Part shown: positions 12,670 to 25,835 of the stretch, one piece after another | How positions within the stretch are numbered: position 1 is the stretch's first letter | Layout: each line of letters begins with the position of its first letter | NCBI GenBank assembly: GCA_022393335.1 | Contig: JAJEKB010020534.1 | Coordinates: 239,319 to 303,318, forward strand | DNA: 64,000 bases | Source: Macrotrachela quadricornifera | Lineage: Eukaryota > Rotifera > Eurotatoria > Philodinida > Philodinidae | Direction: 5' to 3' | Made by a program: the position numbers and the translations under genes | The notes under the pieces: model-generated | Database searches by the model: none | The model's input: only the letters and a program-made list of their open reading frames with translations | What the model was told of the DNA's origin: nothing

Positions 12670-13255
12670 ATACTTATGTCATCAGAGTTGAAAAATATTA
12701 CTGATATGTTTGGGGTCATTGTTCTGCTGTAGACGCTAATGTCGATGAAATTGTTCTTAAAAAAGAAATCAACAAGAATGATATATTATTTCCTTTCATT
12801 ATTTACGTCTAACAGTAGGTAGAAGATATTTTTTAAGTATATAAACATAGTATGAACCATCAAGATTGTATCCAAATGTATGGCAACTCAATACACATTT
12901 CATACTTATTGCATCGCAAACATGAACTTTTTGACGATGTTTAAGTACAAGTTTTAACTCATTATTAGGGTTTTTTTTGGTCCAACGGCGAACAGTATTT
13001 TGAAAAAGTTGAAATGAAGATTTATCAGTAAATAGTGTATGTATAAAATCATTATCGTTATGATCTTTAGCCCACTAAATACGTCGTTTTTTTTTTGATC
13101 AACGGTTAACATATGAGTAGTATATAGTAAAACATTTCTATAACCATATTTGTGAAGGTGACGACTTATTGTTGATTGTGGATGCTGATTTTTGGTACTT
13201 TTCGATAAATTTTCTTGTATTTTTTTATTAGAAAGGAAAAGAATCACTCTTTTAT
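12670..13255 (-). mobile_element. Decayed Tc1/mariner-type transposase
   Basis: The minus strand reads, with several stops and frame changes, the expected order of a Tc1-like DDE transposase. First comes a helix-turn-helix end with STISRHLHKYGYRNVLLYTT, then WAKDHNDNDFIHTLFTDKSS followed by FQLFQNTVRRWTKKNP (the first catalytic Asp region, FTDE-like). Next is a core with HVCDAISMKCVLSCHTFGYN, and last QNNDPKHISNIFQ (the second catalytic Asp in the QxDNDPKH motif). In-frame stops lie upstream of WAKD and after NIFQL. The third acidic residue region is not recognisable. No terminal inverted repeats could be assigned. It is a dead copy. Confidence 0.85.
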
Positions 13256-14450
13256 ATGCTCAATATCTAGTATATCTATCGATAAGTTATCGGTAGAAAA
13301 ACGTTTAAAAGAAATATTGAATTTTATGGAAGTTTTTTTATGCAAACACCTGTAGTTAAGTATGATAATGTCGATTATTGAAATGAAAGAGCCTAAAATT
13401 GCTTCTGTTGGTAGAAAGAATTAATAAATATAACTTTTTAGTCTTTAAAAAAGTGCCATTCCGATTCTATTATCGTGTTTATTCGACCAGAGATGATTTT
13501 TAAAACTGAATCCTTTACAACAACAAGGTGAAGAAGTAGTTTTATTGACAGTCATGATAATGTTTATGACGCTATTTTATATCTTTTGCTGTATCTATCT
13601 CATATAGTACACAAATTTATATAGGATGAAGAATAGGAAACAAGATGATGAAGCGATCACGCTATGATGTGATCCATTTATCCGTATATACATTAATATT
13701 TACGTATGCTTACAAGTTTATGATTGATGAGTCAATCAAGTTCCTTGTGACATTAACGTATGTAGATCAATTCGATTATGTGAATGTTAGAAAATTGTTT
13801 TCCTGTTACAATAGTTACATACTGTCAATAAAATCATATCTTTTTAATTTTTGACAAGCATGACATGTCATTTTATTTGTTGAACTTTTCTAAAGTACTA
13901 ATGGCAAAAAACAAGGAATATTAACGTATTATTGTGATAGTTTTTTTCATAATAATGACAATAGATTTCAGAACTATTTTTGTTGAACTACAATGAATAA
14001 ATAAACATGATGTTTAAATATAGATTGATATATTATAATAAGAATGTATGTAAATTTAATAGTGGAAAGTAATTTATCAAATTAGATCCTAGTCATGTAC
14101 GTCAACATAAAGAAAAAATATTTCTTAATGGTGCTAATAAAATGACCTTTCGAAAAACAACTAATGACACATTTATATTTTTGTCTTCTTACAGAATATA
14201 GATGGAACAATATTTTTCTATTCCTTTAAAATTATTAGCAAAATTCTATAATATATAGCCAAAATAAAGATTCTCTAATATTCCAACTATAGGAAAATTA
14301 CTTCAGGCTAATAAAAAAAAAATTCATTCTAATATTCAATAATTATTTGTACATAGTACAATATTTTCATATATCTGATATTCTAACAATAACAACAATT
14401 AACCTTAAGAACTTTGAAAATTTTTTAATATATAGTTATTTAACTTATAG

Positions 14451-17400
14451 TTATCGAAATGTATCCGATGCACATCGATTAATATAAATTGTTGCATCAC
14501 TTCCTAGAATTGGTGTTTGATGATGAATTGGTATTGGTGTTGATGTACCAGAAATATCATGATTTGGACTTCGTCGACGTGATAAATGTTGACGAATATA
14601 TTGATGAGCAGCATCTTTTGGAGAAGATAATTTTGTTGAAAATTGTGTTGATACTAATGAATCATTTGATCGACAAAAAATAATATTTGTAAATGCACGT
14701 CGAAATACATCACTAAATATAGTATAAATAAATGGATTAGCCATTGATGATGTATAACCAAGCCATGTTATTGAAAACCAAATTGTTGCTGATATATGTT
14801 GACGACATCGATCACATACAGCTGATATAAATGTACAAATAAAAAATGGTGTCCATAATGTAACAAATACACAAAATATAATCATTAAAACTCTTAAAGC
14901 TTTTCGTTCATTAGCTGCAACAATATCTTCATCTCGTACACGTTGTTGAGATGAAACATTTGAAAGTAATCTTGAATGATAATGATACATAATTGATGAA
15001 GAATCTGATGAATTTGTATTTGTTGTTGAACTTAATTGTTGATTTTGTTGTCGTGATTTAGGTAAATTTGCAATAACATATGCTGATCGTGATTGATATT
15101 GTTGTCGTTGTAATGGTTTATGATAATGTGTAGATGTATGATTTCCATGACGATATGTTGTATGTAAAACACTGGATGATGATGTTGATGCACGTGAACG
15201 ACGTTCAGGATATAAAACAGGTTCTATTTCTGATTCAATTCGATGAAATATACCAGATGAATATTGATTAGATGTATATGGATGACGTATATGATTTGAT
15301 GATGATGCTGCTGATGAACGTTGACCCCATGATATTGAAGATTTTGTTGAACTTTCACTTGAACGTATTGGTATTGTTGGTGAATGACGAAAAAAATTTG
15401 TTAATAATGATGATGATGGTAATACTGGTCGATTAAATGGAAAATATCGTCGTTTAGGTGAATTATATATTTGAGTTTGATTAATATTAGTCATTGGATG
15501 AATAGTAATTAAATCTGATGATGAAAATGGATTTGTTTGTGTTGATATTGATCGATGATTTTTTATTAATGATACATATAGTGATGATGTTGATGTTGAT
15601 TGATGTAATTTTAATGATTTTTCATTTTTATTTATTGAATATTCAATTGATAAAGAATGTAATCGATATGGAAAAAAGTATATATAATATTGAAGAATAT
15701 ATTGAAGAATTTGAAGACAAGATTTCCATGGAATTGTATGAAATATTGATTCATTTAAATTTGTTAATGAAGAATGTTGAGATGATGATGAAGCTATTTG
15801 CATATAGAGAGATTCACGTACATCAACTTAAATAGAAAAATAAAATAAAATATTTTATTTTTATTTTTTTTCGATTATTTATAGAAACTTTTGAGAAATT
15901 AGTACTGAAAAGAATATATCTTATTAAAAGTCAGATTGGAAGCTATTCATAATTTGCTGACTTAATCAAGGACATATTTTGTTTTTTTAGTAAATAATAT
16001 TATTTAGTATATATTTGTAGATGATCGTAAGTATCATCATTAGAAAATATTCATTGATATATGAAATAATTATAGCAAAAAATATATGTTATTAATTATC
16101 TTTAGTATATATTATAAAGTAAAAATAATTTTCTTAATTGGAAGTTTTCGTATATTTTTTTCTCGTAAAGTGATACTTATAATTATGTATACAAGCTCTT
16201 ATTAGATAACATAATACTATTTATATATATGAACTTACTTTCACTATCTATATCAGATATTAAACTAGGTTCTTCTTCTTTAAGTGGTAATATATCATTG
16301 ATAACTGTTATTGGTGGATTTGATATTTGTGATTGTTCATTGTTATCGATTATTTTTAATGTTTGTTGTTGTGGTTGTTGTTGTTCAATATTATTAATTG
16401 ATCTTCGTGCAATATTATTTCCTATCATAGCTGATATATCATATGAACTTGATGTTGATTTTGAATATTCTGTTATTTCATAAACAGTACTCATGTCAAT
16501 ACCATTTTTTGCTCGATTCATTGCTGTATTTATTTGTTGTTGTTGTTGTTGATAACGTCGTTTTTTACTTCCATTTGGTTTAATATAACTAATAGTTAAA
16601 TGTTGTGAATTATGATGCATAAGTTCATTATTAATATTTGTATTATTTGTTATATTTATTGAATCATTATCTTGTTGAAAATTAATATTTATATTATTTC
16701 CAGATAAAAATTGTGTACGATTATCTGTTGGTGATGTTGTTGTTATTATTGTATATGGTGTTTTATTTAAAATTAAATTATTATTTATATTATTATTATT
16801 ATTTATTGTTGATGATGTTGTTGTTATTGATTGTTTTTTTATTGATGATGTACGACGAATACCTTGAGCTATTTCAGCATATTGATTTATAATTTGTGCT
16901 AATGGACGAAATGTTTGTTTTCGTCGTCGTTCACGATCATATTTTTTTTTATTAACTAATACATTTCGTAATGAACGCATTGTTAATGCATATGTTGTTA
17001 TCATTATTATAAATGGTATATAAAAAGCAAATATTGAACCATAGATTTTAAATGATGCATGATTAGGTGCACATACACCATTTAATAAAACATTTTTTTT
17101 ATCAACAATACCTAATACAAATACTGGTGATGATACAGCTGCACTTATTGCCCAAACAGCAATTATTTTAAGTAACATTATACGACGAGTTTTATTTCTT
17201 CCATAACGAAATGGAAAACGTATTGTAAAATAACGATCCATAGACATTGTACTCATATGCCATATTGATGATGTACAACATAATACATCCATTGTAGCAA
17301 ATATAATACATGCATAATGTGGTAATGGAAAATAACCTATTACTTCAGCAATCATACCCATTGGCATAACAAGTATAGCAACAAGACAATCTGCAATTGC

Positions 17401-17580
17401 TAATGACATAAGAAAATAATTCGTTGTATTTTGTAATTTTCGTTCACGTGCTATAGCTAAACAAACCAGAAGATTGCCAAAAGCAGTGACAAATATAACT
17501 AGAATAATAAGAAAAATAATAATCATAATAATAATATAATTTTTCTTATCGATGTCACGTTTTGTTAAATGTATTTTCAT
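14451..17580 (-). CDS. 5-HT2-like serotonin receptor with giant third cytoplasmic loop
   Basis: Two exons, 16239-17580 and 14451-15826, joined by a 412-bp GT-AG intron in phase 1, give 905 aa. TM1-TM5 lie in exon 1 and TM6-TM7 in exon 2. The amine-binding Asp of TM3 is Asp98 (FATMDVLCC), DRY is at 115-117, and the second loop reads RYGRNKTRR, a segment very close to arthropod 5-HT2. Cys91 and Cys170 can pair. TM6 has WTPFF, with the usual CWxP Cys replaced by Leu. TM7 reads WLGYTSSMANPFIY with an intact NPxxY. The receptor family couples to Gq and calcium in neurons. The third cytoplasmic loop spans about residue 210 to 750 and is low complexity (Asn, Gln, Ser, Thr runs), several times the usual length. 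A TAA sits directly before the ATG at 17580, so this is the first codon unless an upstream exon splices further in. Confidence 0.85.
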
Positions 17581-20500
17581 TTAGTATATAAAGTGTGCTC
17601 GTAGATAAAATCATGTTAGCCTGTCGTTTGTTAATAAGATTATACGAGCATAAAGAACTCATCTTTTCTGGATTAGTATTTTCTTTTATATGTTATTGAA
17701 AATAAAATCAAAAAGAAAAAAAAAATCATCAATAAATTATACGTACTAATAACTAACAGGAAACGATACCACATTATTCGAACAAATGGTTGATGATGAC
17801 TATCAATATTTAATAATGTTGAATTTTGCTCGTTAATTATCCATATAGTAGCTGATGAAGAAGTTGAAGTTTCCTTTATGGCAAAAAAAATATGTTTAGA
17901 TATGAGTTGATAGTAAAAGATTAAGTGAAAGAAAAATTAAAGTTAAGGGGAAAAAAAGACAATTTTTTTTCTTTCGTTAAAAATTTCAATAAAAAAAAAA
18001 AAAGAGTACGGAAACATCATGTTATCTGCATAGTCAAGCATTTATTGAATATGGCTTCCCTTTCTTATTTTGTTCTTCATTTCAGCGACTGATAATAACA
18101 GAGAAACGATGAACTTCTCATTTGTTGCCGCCTTTTTCTTATTCTTCTTCATCGTTTTTCACTCATTCCCTTGCGTAGAACTCTCTTTCTATATTGTATT
18201 TAGATATTTTCATAAGAATACTACTAATACAATGTCACTCGAACATGTCAACACAAAGTGTTATAGATTTCTTTTTTATTACAAACAAATACAAAAAAAA
18301 AAGTCATTTAGCTTGCCGATTGAATCTATATTCTTTGTTTAAATAAATAGTTTATGACAGATTAAAAAAGGTTTATCTTAAAGACAAACAAGCAACAGCT
18401 GTTAGCTCAATAAATAAGCGTATCAAAGATTTTAGGGCATTGTTATATTGCATGTCAACTTAGTTTACAGGAATATTCTGTATCAGTTTACTATTTTGTA
18501 TTTTCTTTATCATCATTAGACGTTAAGTGAGAGAGAGCCCTTAGGAACTTACAAGAAGTAAATGGCGCACAACTGTTAATGATGATGATGATGACGATGA
18601 ATTAGTAGAATTAGACATTATGTTCGTCGGAAAACAATTATTTCTAAATAAATAGAAAACAAAAAATATAATAAAAATAATGATTTGAAGAAATTAAAAT
18701 AAAAATATCATTCATTTTCAATTTACAACTAAACTAAATATAGTTTAAAGTATTCATTATATTCTTATTCAAAATTATCTAAAAAAGGAAATTTTATTTT
18801 AAAAAATTATTTTTTTCCTTAAGATAAGAAAAGAAAAAGAAAAAGACTTCCTTTATTATTCTTTTCAATATGAAACGAAAAAAAGAAAAAGGAATTTACA
18901 TATCATAAAATCTTAACAAAATAAGAATAACTTTGCTTTCATTACCTACCTAATAATTTTACGATGACATACAATAAATAATTAGAAGGTACGTTCTAGT
19001 TATATATTAAAGAAAAAAAAGGAAAAACACGTCTGTTACAATATATATTATCTTGCATTTATATATATATTTTTTTGAAATATCTAATGCCATCCTTATG
19101 ATAAATAAGAAACAAGGATAAACTTAATTATTCTTATTCATTTATCTTTCCTTTTTTTTTTCTTTCTCATCTATTATTTTTCTTTGTCGCAATTTTTCTT
19201 TCATTTTATACTTATAAACACAATCATTGAGTCTTGGATAATAAATACCTTAATCATAATTAGAAAGATAAAAAATATTATATTAATCCGAAAGAAAAAC
19301 AAATATGAAAGATAGATATTTTCAAGTTTCAATATCAAGTCTTCTACATATGTCTCAACAAGCATATATATCTGTCAAGTATTACTTGTATATGTAATAT
19401 AAAATATTTTTCTGTTATATATATATATTTGTATTATTATAAAAGAATTACTTCGAAGATTCAGATATATCATACATACATATTTTTATTTGTAACTTCT
19501 ATTTCATGAATAACTGCAACTCTATACGATAATAGAAATCTTCATAAGGCATAAAATAAGCATAATAAGTGAATAAATAATTGAAAAAAAAAAGAACCTA
19601 GGAATAAAAAACTCAGGTATATAAAAAGCCTCTTGGTTCTTTGCAATAAAATAAATTGAATTGAGTATTTAAAATTAATCTATCTAAATATAGCAATAGA
19701 CATTCACTAGGATTTTATATTTGATAAGATATACTCTAAATAAATCCTAATAAAATATGACCACTATATATAGAAAAAGATTTAAATATAGTATGTATGT
19801 CTATATTGAGAATTTTTTATTAATATAAAAAATGCATGAAGTTCATCTATAGTAATATTAGTCTATTTATATATAGATGTGCGTATGAAAGTTCAAATAA
19901 TTCTTCGAAAGTTTATTTTAAACATGCACATTTAACTATTGATTGTGTTTATCCCTTGAGACGTATGATACTTTCAATTAAGATGAGTATAGATTACAAT
20001 AATAAAAGAAAAAAAAATATACATAAAAAATAAAAGAGAGAAAGAGAAAAAAAGAATGAAAGATTTAACTTATTATAAAATATAAATAATGAATTTTTTA
20101 TGTATTCATACTTTGGAACGATGAGTATAAATAATATTGTTTTTAATTGAAATGTTTTCATTTATTTTATTCATTGCATGTTGGAAAACCTGTCTCAGAT
20201 TGTCATATTCTATTTTTCTTTCTTCTATTGTATGTTATTGTGAACATAGGGAAATTTCCGTTTCATCAACTAAATCAAATTCATTATGCGATCAATCATC
20301 TATATACAAATATATATATATATACTATTTTTATTCTGTATTCTCAATCCGCCTACTGGTCTGACACGATTAATTATTAGTAATAAATAATGTTCTTAAT
20401 ATGAACAATAACAATAAATATGACTTTCATTTTGTCATGATATTATATGAATCATACTGACTATGAACAATCATTTCGTAATTTATTTTAATTTGTGATA

Positions 20501-22827
20501 TTGATGGAGATTTTTTTGTCAAAGAAAGAATCTAATAAGCTTTGTTTTTTGTTCTATTCAAAGTTTTCATCGATTAAATCTTAAGTCTAAAATAAGATTT
20601 TTTATATATGAAATGCATGTGAGATCTAAAAATATTTCACTGACAAACCCTGGTATAATTAGATATTAAAACCTCGTATATGAATTTTTAGATATAATAT
20701 CTAGTCACTAATTAAATTGTTAAGTTTTTAGTCTTACACATCTTCTTATAATTATCATTGTTATATATAATAATATTTTTATCACAGATATTTGATTATT
20801 TCTAATTGAAATTTCGTAATAATTCAATCAATCTGAATTTTATTACAATATTTATATTTAGAAAAAAGGCATACAATTAGTTTTTGTGTTTTATATTCAA
20901 TCTATTACCACAGTGCTGTTAAAAAAGTACTAAAAGATCATGTTTTATTAAAAATGAATGAATTTGTTTTGCTTAAAGGCTAAGTGACATTTTTATTCCT
21001 CATAATTATGTAGAAATTCATTTCAAAAAAAAATTTATCCTTCGAGGTAAAATTCCAAGATGAGAATATGCTTTAGTACTGAGATTGAGTGTATCTTTTA
21101 GATCTTACAATGGAACTTTTTGTTTTATGACCATCAGAATTTCAAATAGATTAGGTCTATTCTAGTCGACTTAGGTCAGTCTAAGGCATTAGTACTCACT
21201 AAGTTTTTTATTTTACATATTAAATCATAACTTTTTGTGATAAAAAGAGAATATAACAAAAATTATTTGTTAAATCAAAGCTACTGTTTCAAGGTGAATA
21301 AACGATTGAATCGGTATTAATGTTTAGCTAACAAAATATTTAATACCAATACAAAACTAACAGAGTCCACTAAAGGAATTAAAGTACTATCATATTTAAG
21401 ACAATCGTCTTTGTCGGCCTTGTATCAACATATTAACAGTTTCTAGATAAACTATTATTACTCGAATTTTATACCATTTTCTTTGTATATTTACTCACTC
21501 TTCAATGCCGATATGTTGAAGTTAACAAAATGATAAAATGAGATTTTTCGTAAAACAAAGATTTTAAGGGTTGTGTATGATATTTCCAAAAAGCTTTGTG
21601 TTTCATTCAAGATTTGATCCATAGAGGAAAACCAGTATATAGATTAAAATGTATATCTAACAAAAAAAAAAAAAAGAAGGAAAAAATTTGATTGTAATCA
21701 ATTCAACGTTATCAATCGATTAAATCGAAGCATTATCGATTTTAATCTAATTTATCGGCATTCTCTATTATATGAATAAGTTTCAATTGATATCATATTT
21801 TACTTCGTGACATCTCATTTAATATAGGTTGTTTAGTTTTCTAGTTAACTCTGACATTAATCACAGTTAACCGTTGGTTTTTACGCTGTTAGATCTTGAG
21901 GGTCATTGAAATAATTGCGGTAAATTATGAGTAATGAAAATAATCATAGCTAACTGGCAACTTTTCATCAGTTCGCATGATGTAAAATATACTTCAAAAA
22001 TTAGCCTACTATCCTACTTATCGTTAGAGTCGAGTAAAGAAGTTAGAGAAAAAAGCAATTAAAAATTTGAATTTCTAACTTCGAATTCGATAAGAATATT
22101 TTTTGCTAACATTGCGATTTTCTTCATCTTTTTTTTAAACAATTAGACACAGATTCATCATGAAACCTGATGAATTCGATTTATATATACCTTTTGTTTT
22201 CAAAAAATCTACAAATAATCGTGAGATCGTGATAACTTAGTTATGTCGATTTCGTATTGAAATTTTTCTATATAGAAATATTGATTAGAAAATATTTAAC
22301 TTTTTTGTTCTACTTAAAAAAAAGAAGGTAATAGATTATCGAACTTTATTTAAAGTGAAATAAAAATTAATCTCATAACAAATTGTATACATAATTGACT
22401 GAATATTTTCTTATTGAATCAATAATTAATATTATCTATGTAATAATTAATCGTATTATTAGATAGTGCTTACATTAACTATATGATGTTACATAAAAGT
22501 ATACATTGTTAATACTTTAGTACCGTTTTCCGCTCCAATTGATAAATATCTAGCAACATCACAAAAAGTTAATGTTCATCGATATAGTAACATGAGAATG
22601 ATAATTTGTGCCAAGTATAATGAATCTTCTACATATGTAGTACAAAATATTTCATTGTTAATGAACTATATCTCTTATAAAATAAGTTCGCATTTATAAC
22701 CTACTTACGAGGAAACCAAACGTTTTTATTATTACAGCTATAAAAGTCATCTTGACATGGACTATTATTACAATTACAAATACGCTTTCTATCGTATATA
22801 TAAAGACTTTGATATCAATTGGAAAAA
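17581..22827. other. Long intergenic stretch, no supported gene
   Basis: About 5.2 kb of AT-rich DNA with poly-A/T tracts. A minus-strand open block at about 17745-17890 could be an upstream exon of the serotonin receptor (see findings). Short frames such as 18070-18342, 19836-20033 and 20137-20380 look random. Nothing else is recognisable. Confidence 0.5.
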
Positions 22828-23256
22828 ATGCAACAACATTATTCCCAATCAATTTCTAAATTATATTTAACGATGTGTTTCTGCTTTCCAACGATGGTAA
22901 AATATGTTTGGTATGCAAACAGATATTATAAAAGCTTTCTTTCCTATCTGTCAGAAAAATTTATATTATTTTTTTATAATATTATCTGTAGAATAAGCAC
23001 TGATGATAGTCCTCTATATTCGCCTACAATAGTTGATCTAGGATTAAGCTTTATTTTCATTGCTTTTTTCTTCGATATATTCTATATATTTTACTTTATA
23101 AAAAATAATTATTTTATAAAGGATATAGAACAGTCCTATTTGTTTTCTCCACTTACCTTATGTAATACTATTGATAATGTTAATAATATTAGAAGAAAAA
23201 CAAAAACTAAATTTATAATTATAACTATACGCTCGGAAAATCTGATCTCCTACTAA
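22828..23256 (+). CDS. Orphan ORF, hypothetical protein
   Basis: A 142-codon uninterrupted frame from the ATG at 22828. In DNA this AT-rich a frame of this length is unusual but not impossible by chance. The product has an aromatic, Phe/Tyr/Ile-rich hydrophobic segment near its middle (LGLSFIFIAFFFDIFYIFYF) and a basic C-terminal third. No signal peptide, domain or family is recognised and no intron is needed. It lies about 330 bp upstream of the Tudor gene on the same strand and could be unrelated to it. A chance frame remains a serious alternative. Confidence 0.3.
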   Translation: MQQHYSQSISKLYLTMCFCFPTMVKYVWYANRYYKSFLSYLSEKFILFFYNIICRISTDDSPLYSPTIVDLGLSFIFIAFFFDIFYIFYFIKNNYFIKDIEQSYLFSPLTLCNTIDNVNNIRRKTKTKFIIITIRSENLISY

Positions 23257-23585
23257 TTTATATTAGCTAAAATAATTTTTTTTTGTGTTTGATAAGATGT
23301 ATGAAATTACTAACGGCTTTTTCAATTTGTTTAAAATAGGTTATAACTTTCTTATTTAATGAAATAAAAGATGTCACATTAGAATATAAATTAATTTTTA
23401 ATCATCTTGATTCATAAATTCTACTCGAAATAATATAATATTTTTCACTTAATAACTGATTGGTTACCTATTTTGTTTTAATATTATACCTGTCGAAGAA
23501 AGAAAAATATCTATTGAATACGTATTGGTTAATAAAACGAACAACTGAATGTTTTTCGTTATAAAAAAAAAAATATTTTATTTAA
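23257..23585. other. Short intergenic spacer
   Basis: AT-rich spacer before the Tudor gene; nothing recognisable. Confidence 0.5.
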
Positions 23586-25326
23586 ATGTCTCAAACAAAT
23601 ACTAATAATAATCAAATGATAAAACAATTAATTGACAAAAATCAAATATATGATCATTCTTTATTGTTAAATAATTCATCAAAAAATAATATTGATAGTG
23701 TTACAGAACAAATACTTTTTTGTCAAAATGGAATTAATAATTTAAATATTTCATCAAAAATTGATAATTCAATAAGTGTAAATTAAATTAAAAATTAATA
23801 TATTTGTAAATATTTATTTTTTTTTTATATAGAATAAAATAACAACTGATGAAATAAATGAAATATTAACGGTTGATATTAATTCTGATGGATATAAATA
23901 TAAAACATCATCATTTGAACTTAATATTGTTCATCAATGTTATGTTATTTCAATTATTTCACCATATGCATTTACAATTCTTTTAACACAAGATTTAATG
24001 GAATGTGATGAATTTTTTAAAAATATGAAGTATTTCAATTTATTTATTTATTTAGTTTTTTTTTTTATTTTATTTTAGTGATTACTATAATTCAATTGAT
24101 GATCTACAAATATCTCAAGAATATTTACGTAAAAATCTTCTTTGTGTAACATATGATGAAAGTGTATCTGCATGGAATCGTTCTCAAATAATGGAATATG
24201 ATTTAAATCAAGATACAGTTAATGTTTTTTTTGTTGATTTAAATTCATGGGAAGAAAATGTTTCACGTTCACGTATACGTTTTATATTAACAAAATATTC
24301 TTCTCGACCTGTTTATTTATTAACATGTCGTTTAGCATCAATAGCACCATTAAATAATAATAATAATAATCAATGGAATGATGTTATAGTAAAAACATTT
24401 CAAAATGTTGTTCATAATTGTCAATGTGATATTGAACCATTATATAAAAGAACTGATGAAATTTTTTTTGTTAATTTATTTGCACCACATGATGAAGCAT
24501 ATGTTTGTATTAATGATTTTTTAATACATTGTAAAATGGCTGGACCTAGTGATGATATATCTAATGAAGAGAATATTGTAAGATAAAATATTATGAAAAA
24601 AAAAATTTTTTTATTTCTTTTATTAAGATTTATATGTTAGATGATAATGGACAACCAATGCATTCAATGATTGCACTTTATTGGAAAGCTGGAGAGTATG
24701 GTTTTGTTTTTTAGATTTTGATAATTTAAATTTTTTAATAAATATTATATTTTGTTTAAAGAACAATACGTGAAACGGAAAATTTTATTAAAAATCCAGA
24801 AAATGATGATCATCAATCTATAATATCAAATGAATCATTTCAAACAAAATATCCAATTCTAACAAAAGTAGTTATAATTAATGAAAAAGATAAAATTATT
24901 TTTGCTAAATATAATTCTTATATAATGTTACCATGGTTTACTATATCATATATATTAAATGAACTTAATGAAGAAAACATAAAAATTCTTGTAAATTTTG
25001 TTTTTTTTTGTTTCAGCAAAAAATAAAAAAATATTTTTATTTTTATTAAGGCAAATAAATTTGGTTTTAAACCAGTCATTATTGATCCTCTTTCACATCC
25101 AGTACTTTGTTCACAATTATTAAAATTAATACCTTCAATGACAATATCAACACAAATTAATTTATATTCAATTGATTGTATTAGAAAAATCTTTCAAACA
25201 TATAATTATCATCAATCAGAAATTTTTCGTTTATTAGATCGAGCACGTTTAGCTGAAGCAAGTAATGATATTACCTTTTGGGATCAACCATTTGAGGTAG
25301 AAAATAAAAATATATTTGAAAAATAA
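23586..25326 (+). CDS. Tudor-domain protein
   Basis: Six exons (23586-23777, 23833-24029, 24079-24577, 24628-24695, 24762-24990, 25051-25326) with GT-AG introns of about 50-70 bp give 486 aa. Exon 2 begins an extended-Tudor pattern with VISIISPYAFTILLTQDLME, then a Tyr/Asn linker. Exon 3 supplies the core: a segment with YDESVSAWNRSQIMEYD followed by VNVFFVDLNSWEENVSRSRI, which lines up with the Tudor pattern D-x-WxRA...V.V.FVDYGN.E.V..+.L. The canonical YGN is LNS, so the aromatic cage that grips methyl-arginine may be incomplete. Tudor proteins typically scaffold germline RNP granules and piRNA factors by binding methylated Argonautes; that role here is inference. The C-terminal part (exons 4-6) has a second, weaker Tudor-like block. 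The N-terminus is Asn/Ser-rich and disordered. Confidence 0.72.
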
Positions 25327-25835
25327 TATATTATATCTATTCATATTATTTAGACTTTATCAATAAATACAATAAACAATTCTATTCTATTAAATAAATA
25401 ATAATTATTATCATCAATAAGAATTTATATAGACAAAGATTGACTGATTCAATAATGACCTTGACTTTAATAATTAATATTATTGTAGACAAAACTCGGT
25501 GTTTAGAAAACTAATTTGATATCTATAGCAAATTTCAGATAAATTTTGTTTTCCTTCTCAATCATATGTTTTTTTAATATTATTTCTAGTTCTCGATACA
25601 TATATGTATCTAGATAATCTTCTAAATTTCATTGTAAAATTTTTTTTTTTGTTTTAATAAATAATATTGAATCAAAGAATATAAATCAATAATTTGTATC
25701 AAGATTTATTAGAATATATTTATTTAATATTTCTCTTTTCTACTTTTTTGTCAACTGTACATATAAAATAAGAAAAAAAAACAAACAAACAAATAAACAA
25801 CGATGATTATATTATTTACATATTAATAATACTCT
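25327..25835. other. Spacer between convergent genes
   Basis: About 500 bp between the stop codons of the Tudor gene and PRC1, AT-rich, presumably both 3' UTRs. No other feature. Confidence 0.6.

Larger units (their letters stand above)
8593..14450. other. Gene desert with transposon relic and coding-like scraps
   Basis: Nearly 6 kb without an intact gene. It contains the Tc1/mariner relic at 12670-13255 and weak coding-like scraps on the minus strand near 10740-11010 and 12340-12430, each listed separately. The remaining sequence is AT-rich with only short random frames. Confidence 0.5.

Noticed and set aside
16229..16483. Plus-strand frame with CCCGCCC-like cysteine run
   Set aside because: Antisense of the glutamine-rich third loop of the serotonin receptor.
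18070..18342. Plus-strand 90-codon hydrophobic frame
   Set aside because: Phe-rich composition follows from the T-rich DNA; no family or conserved pattern.
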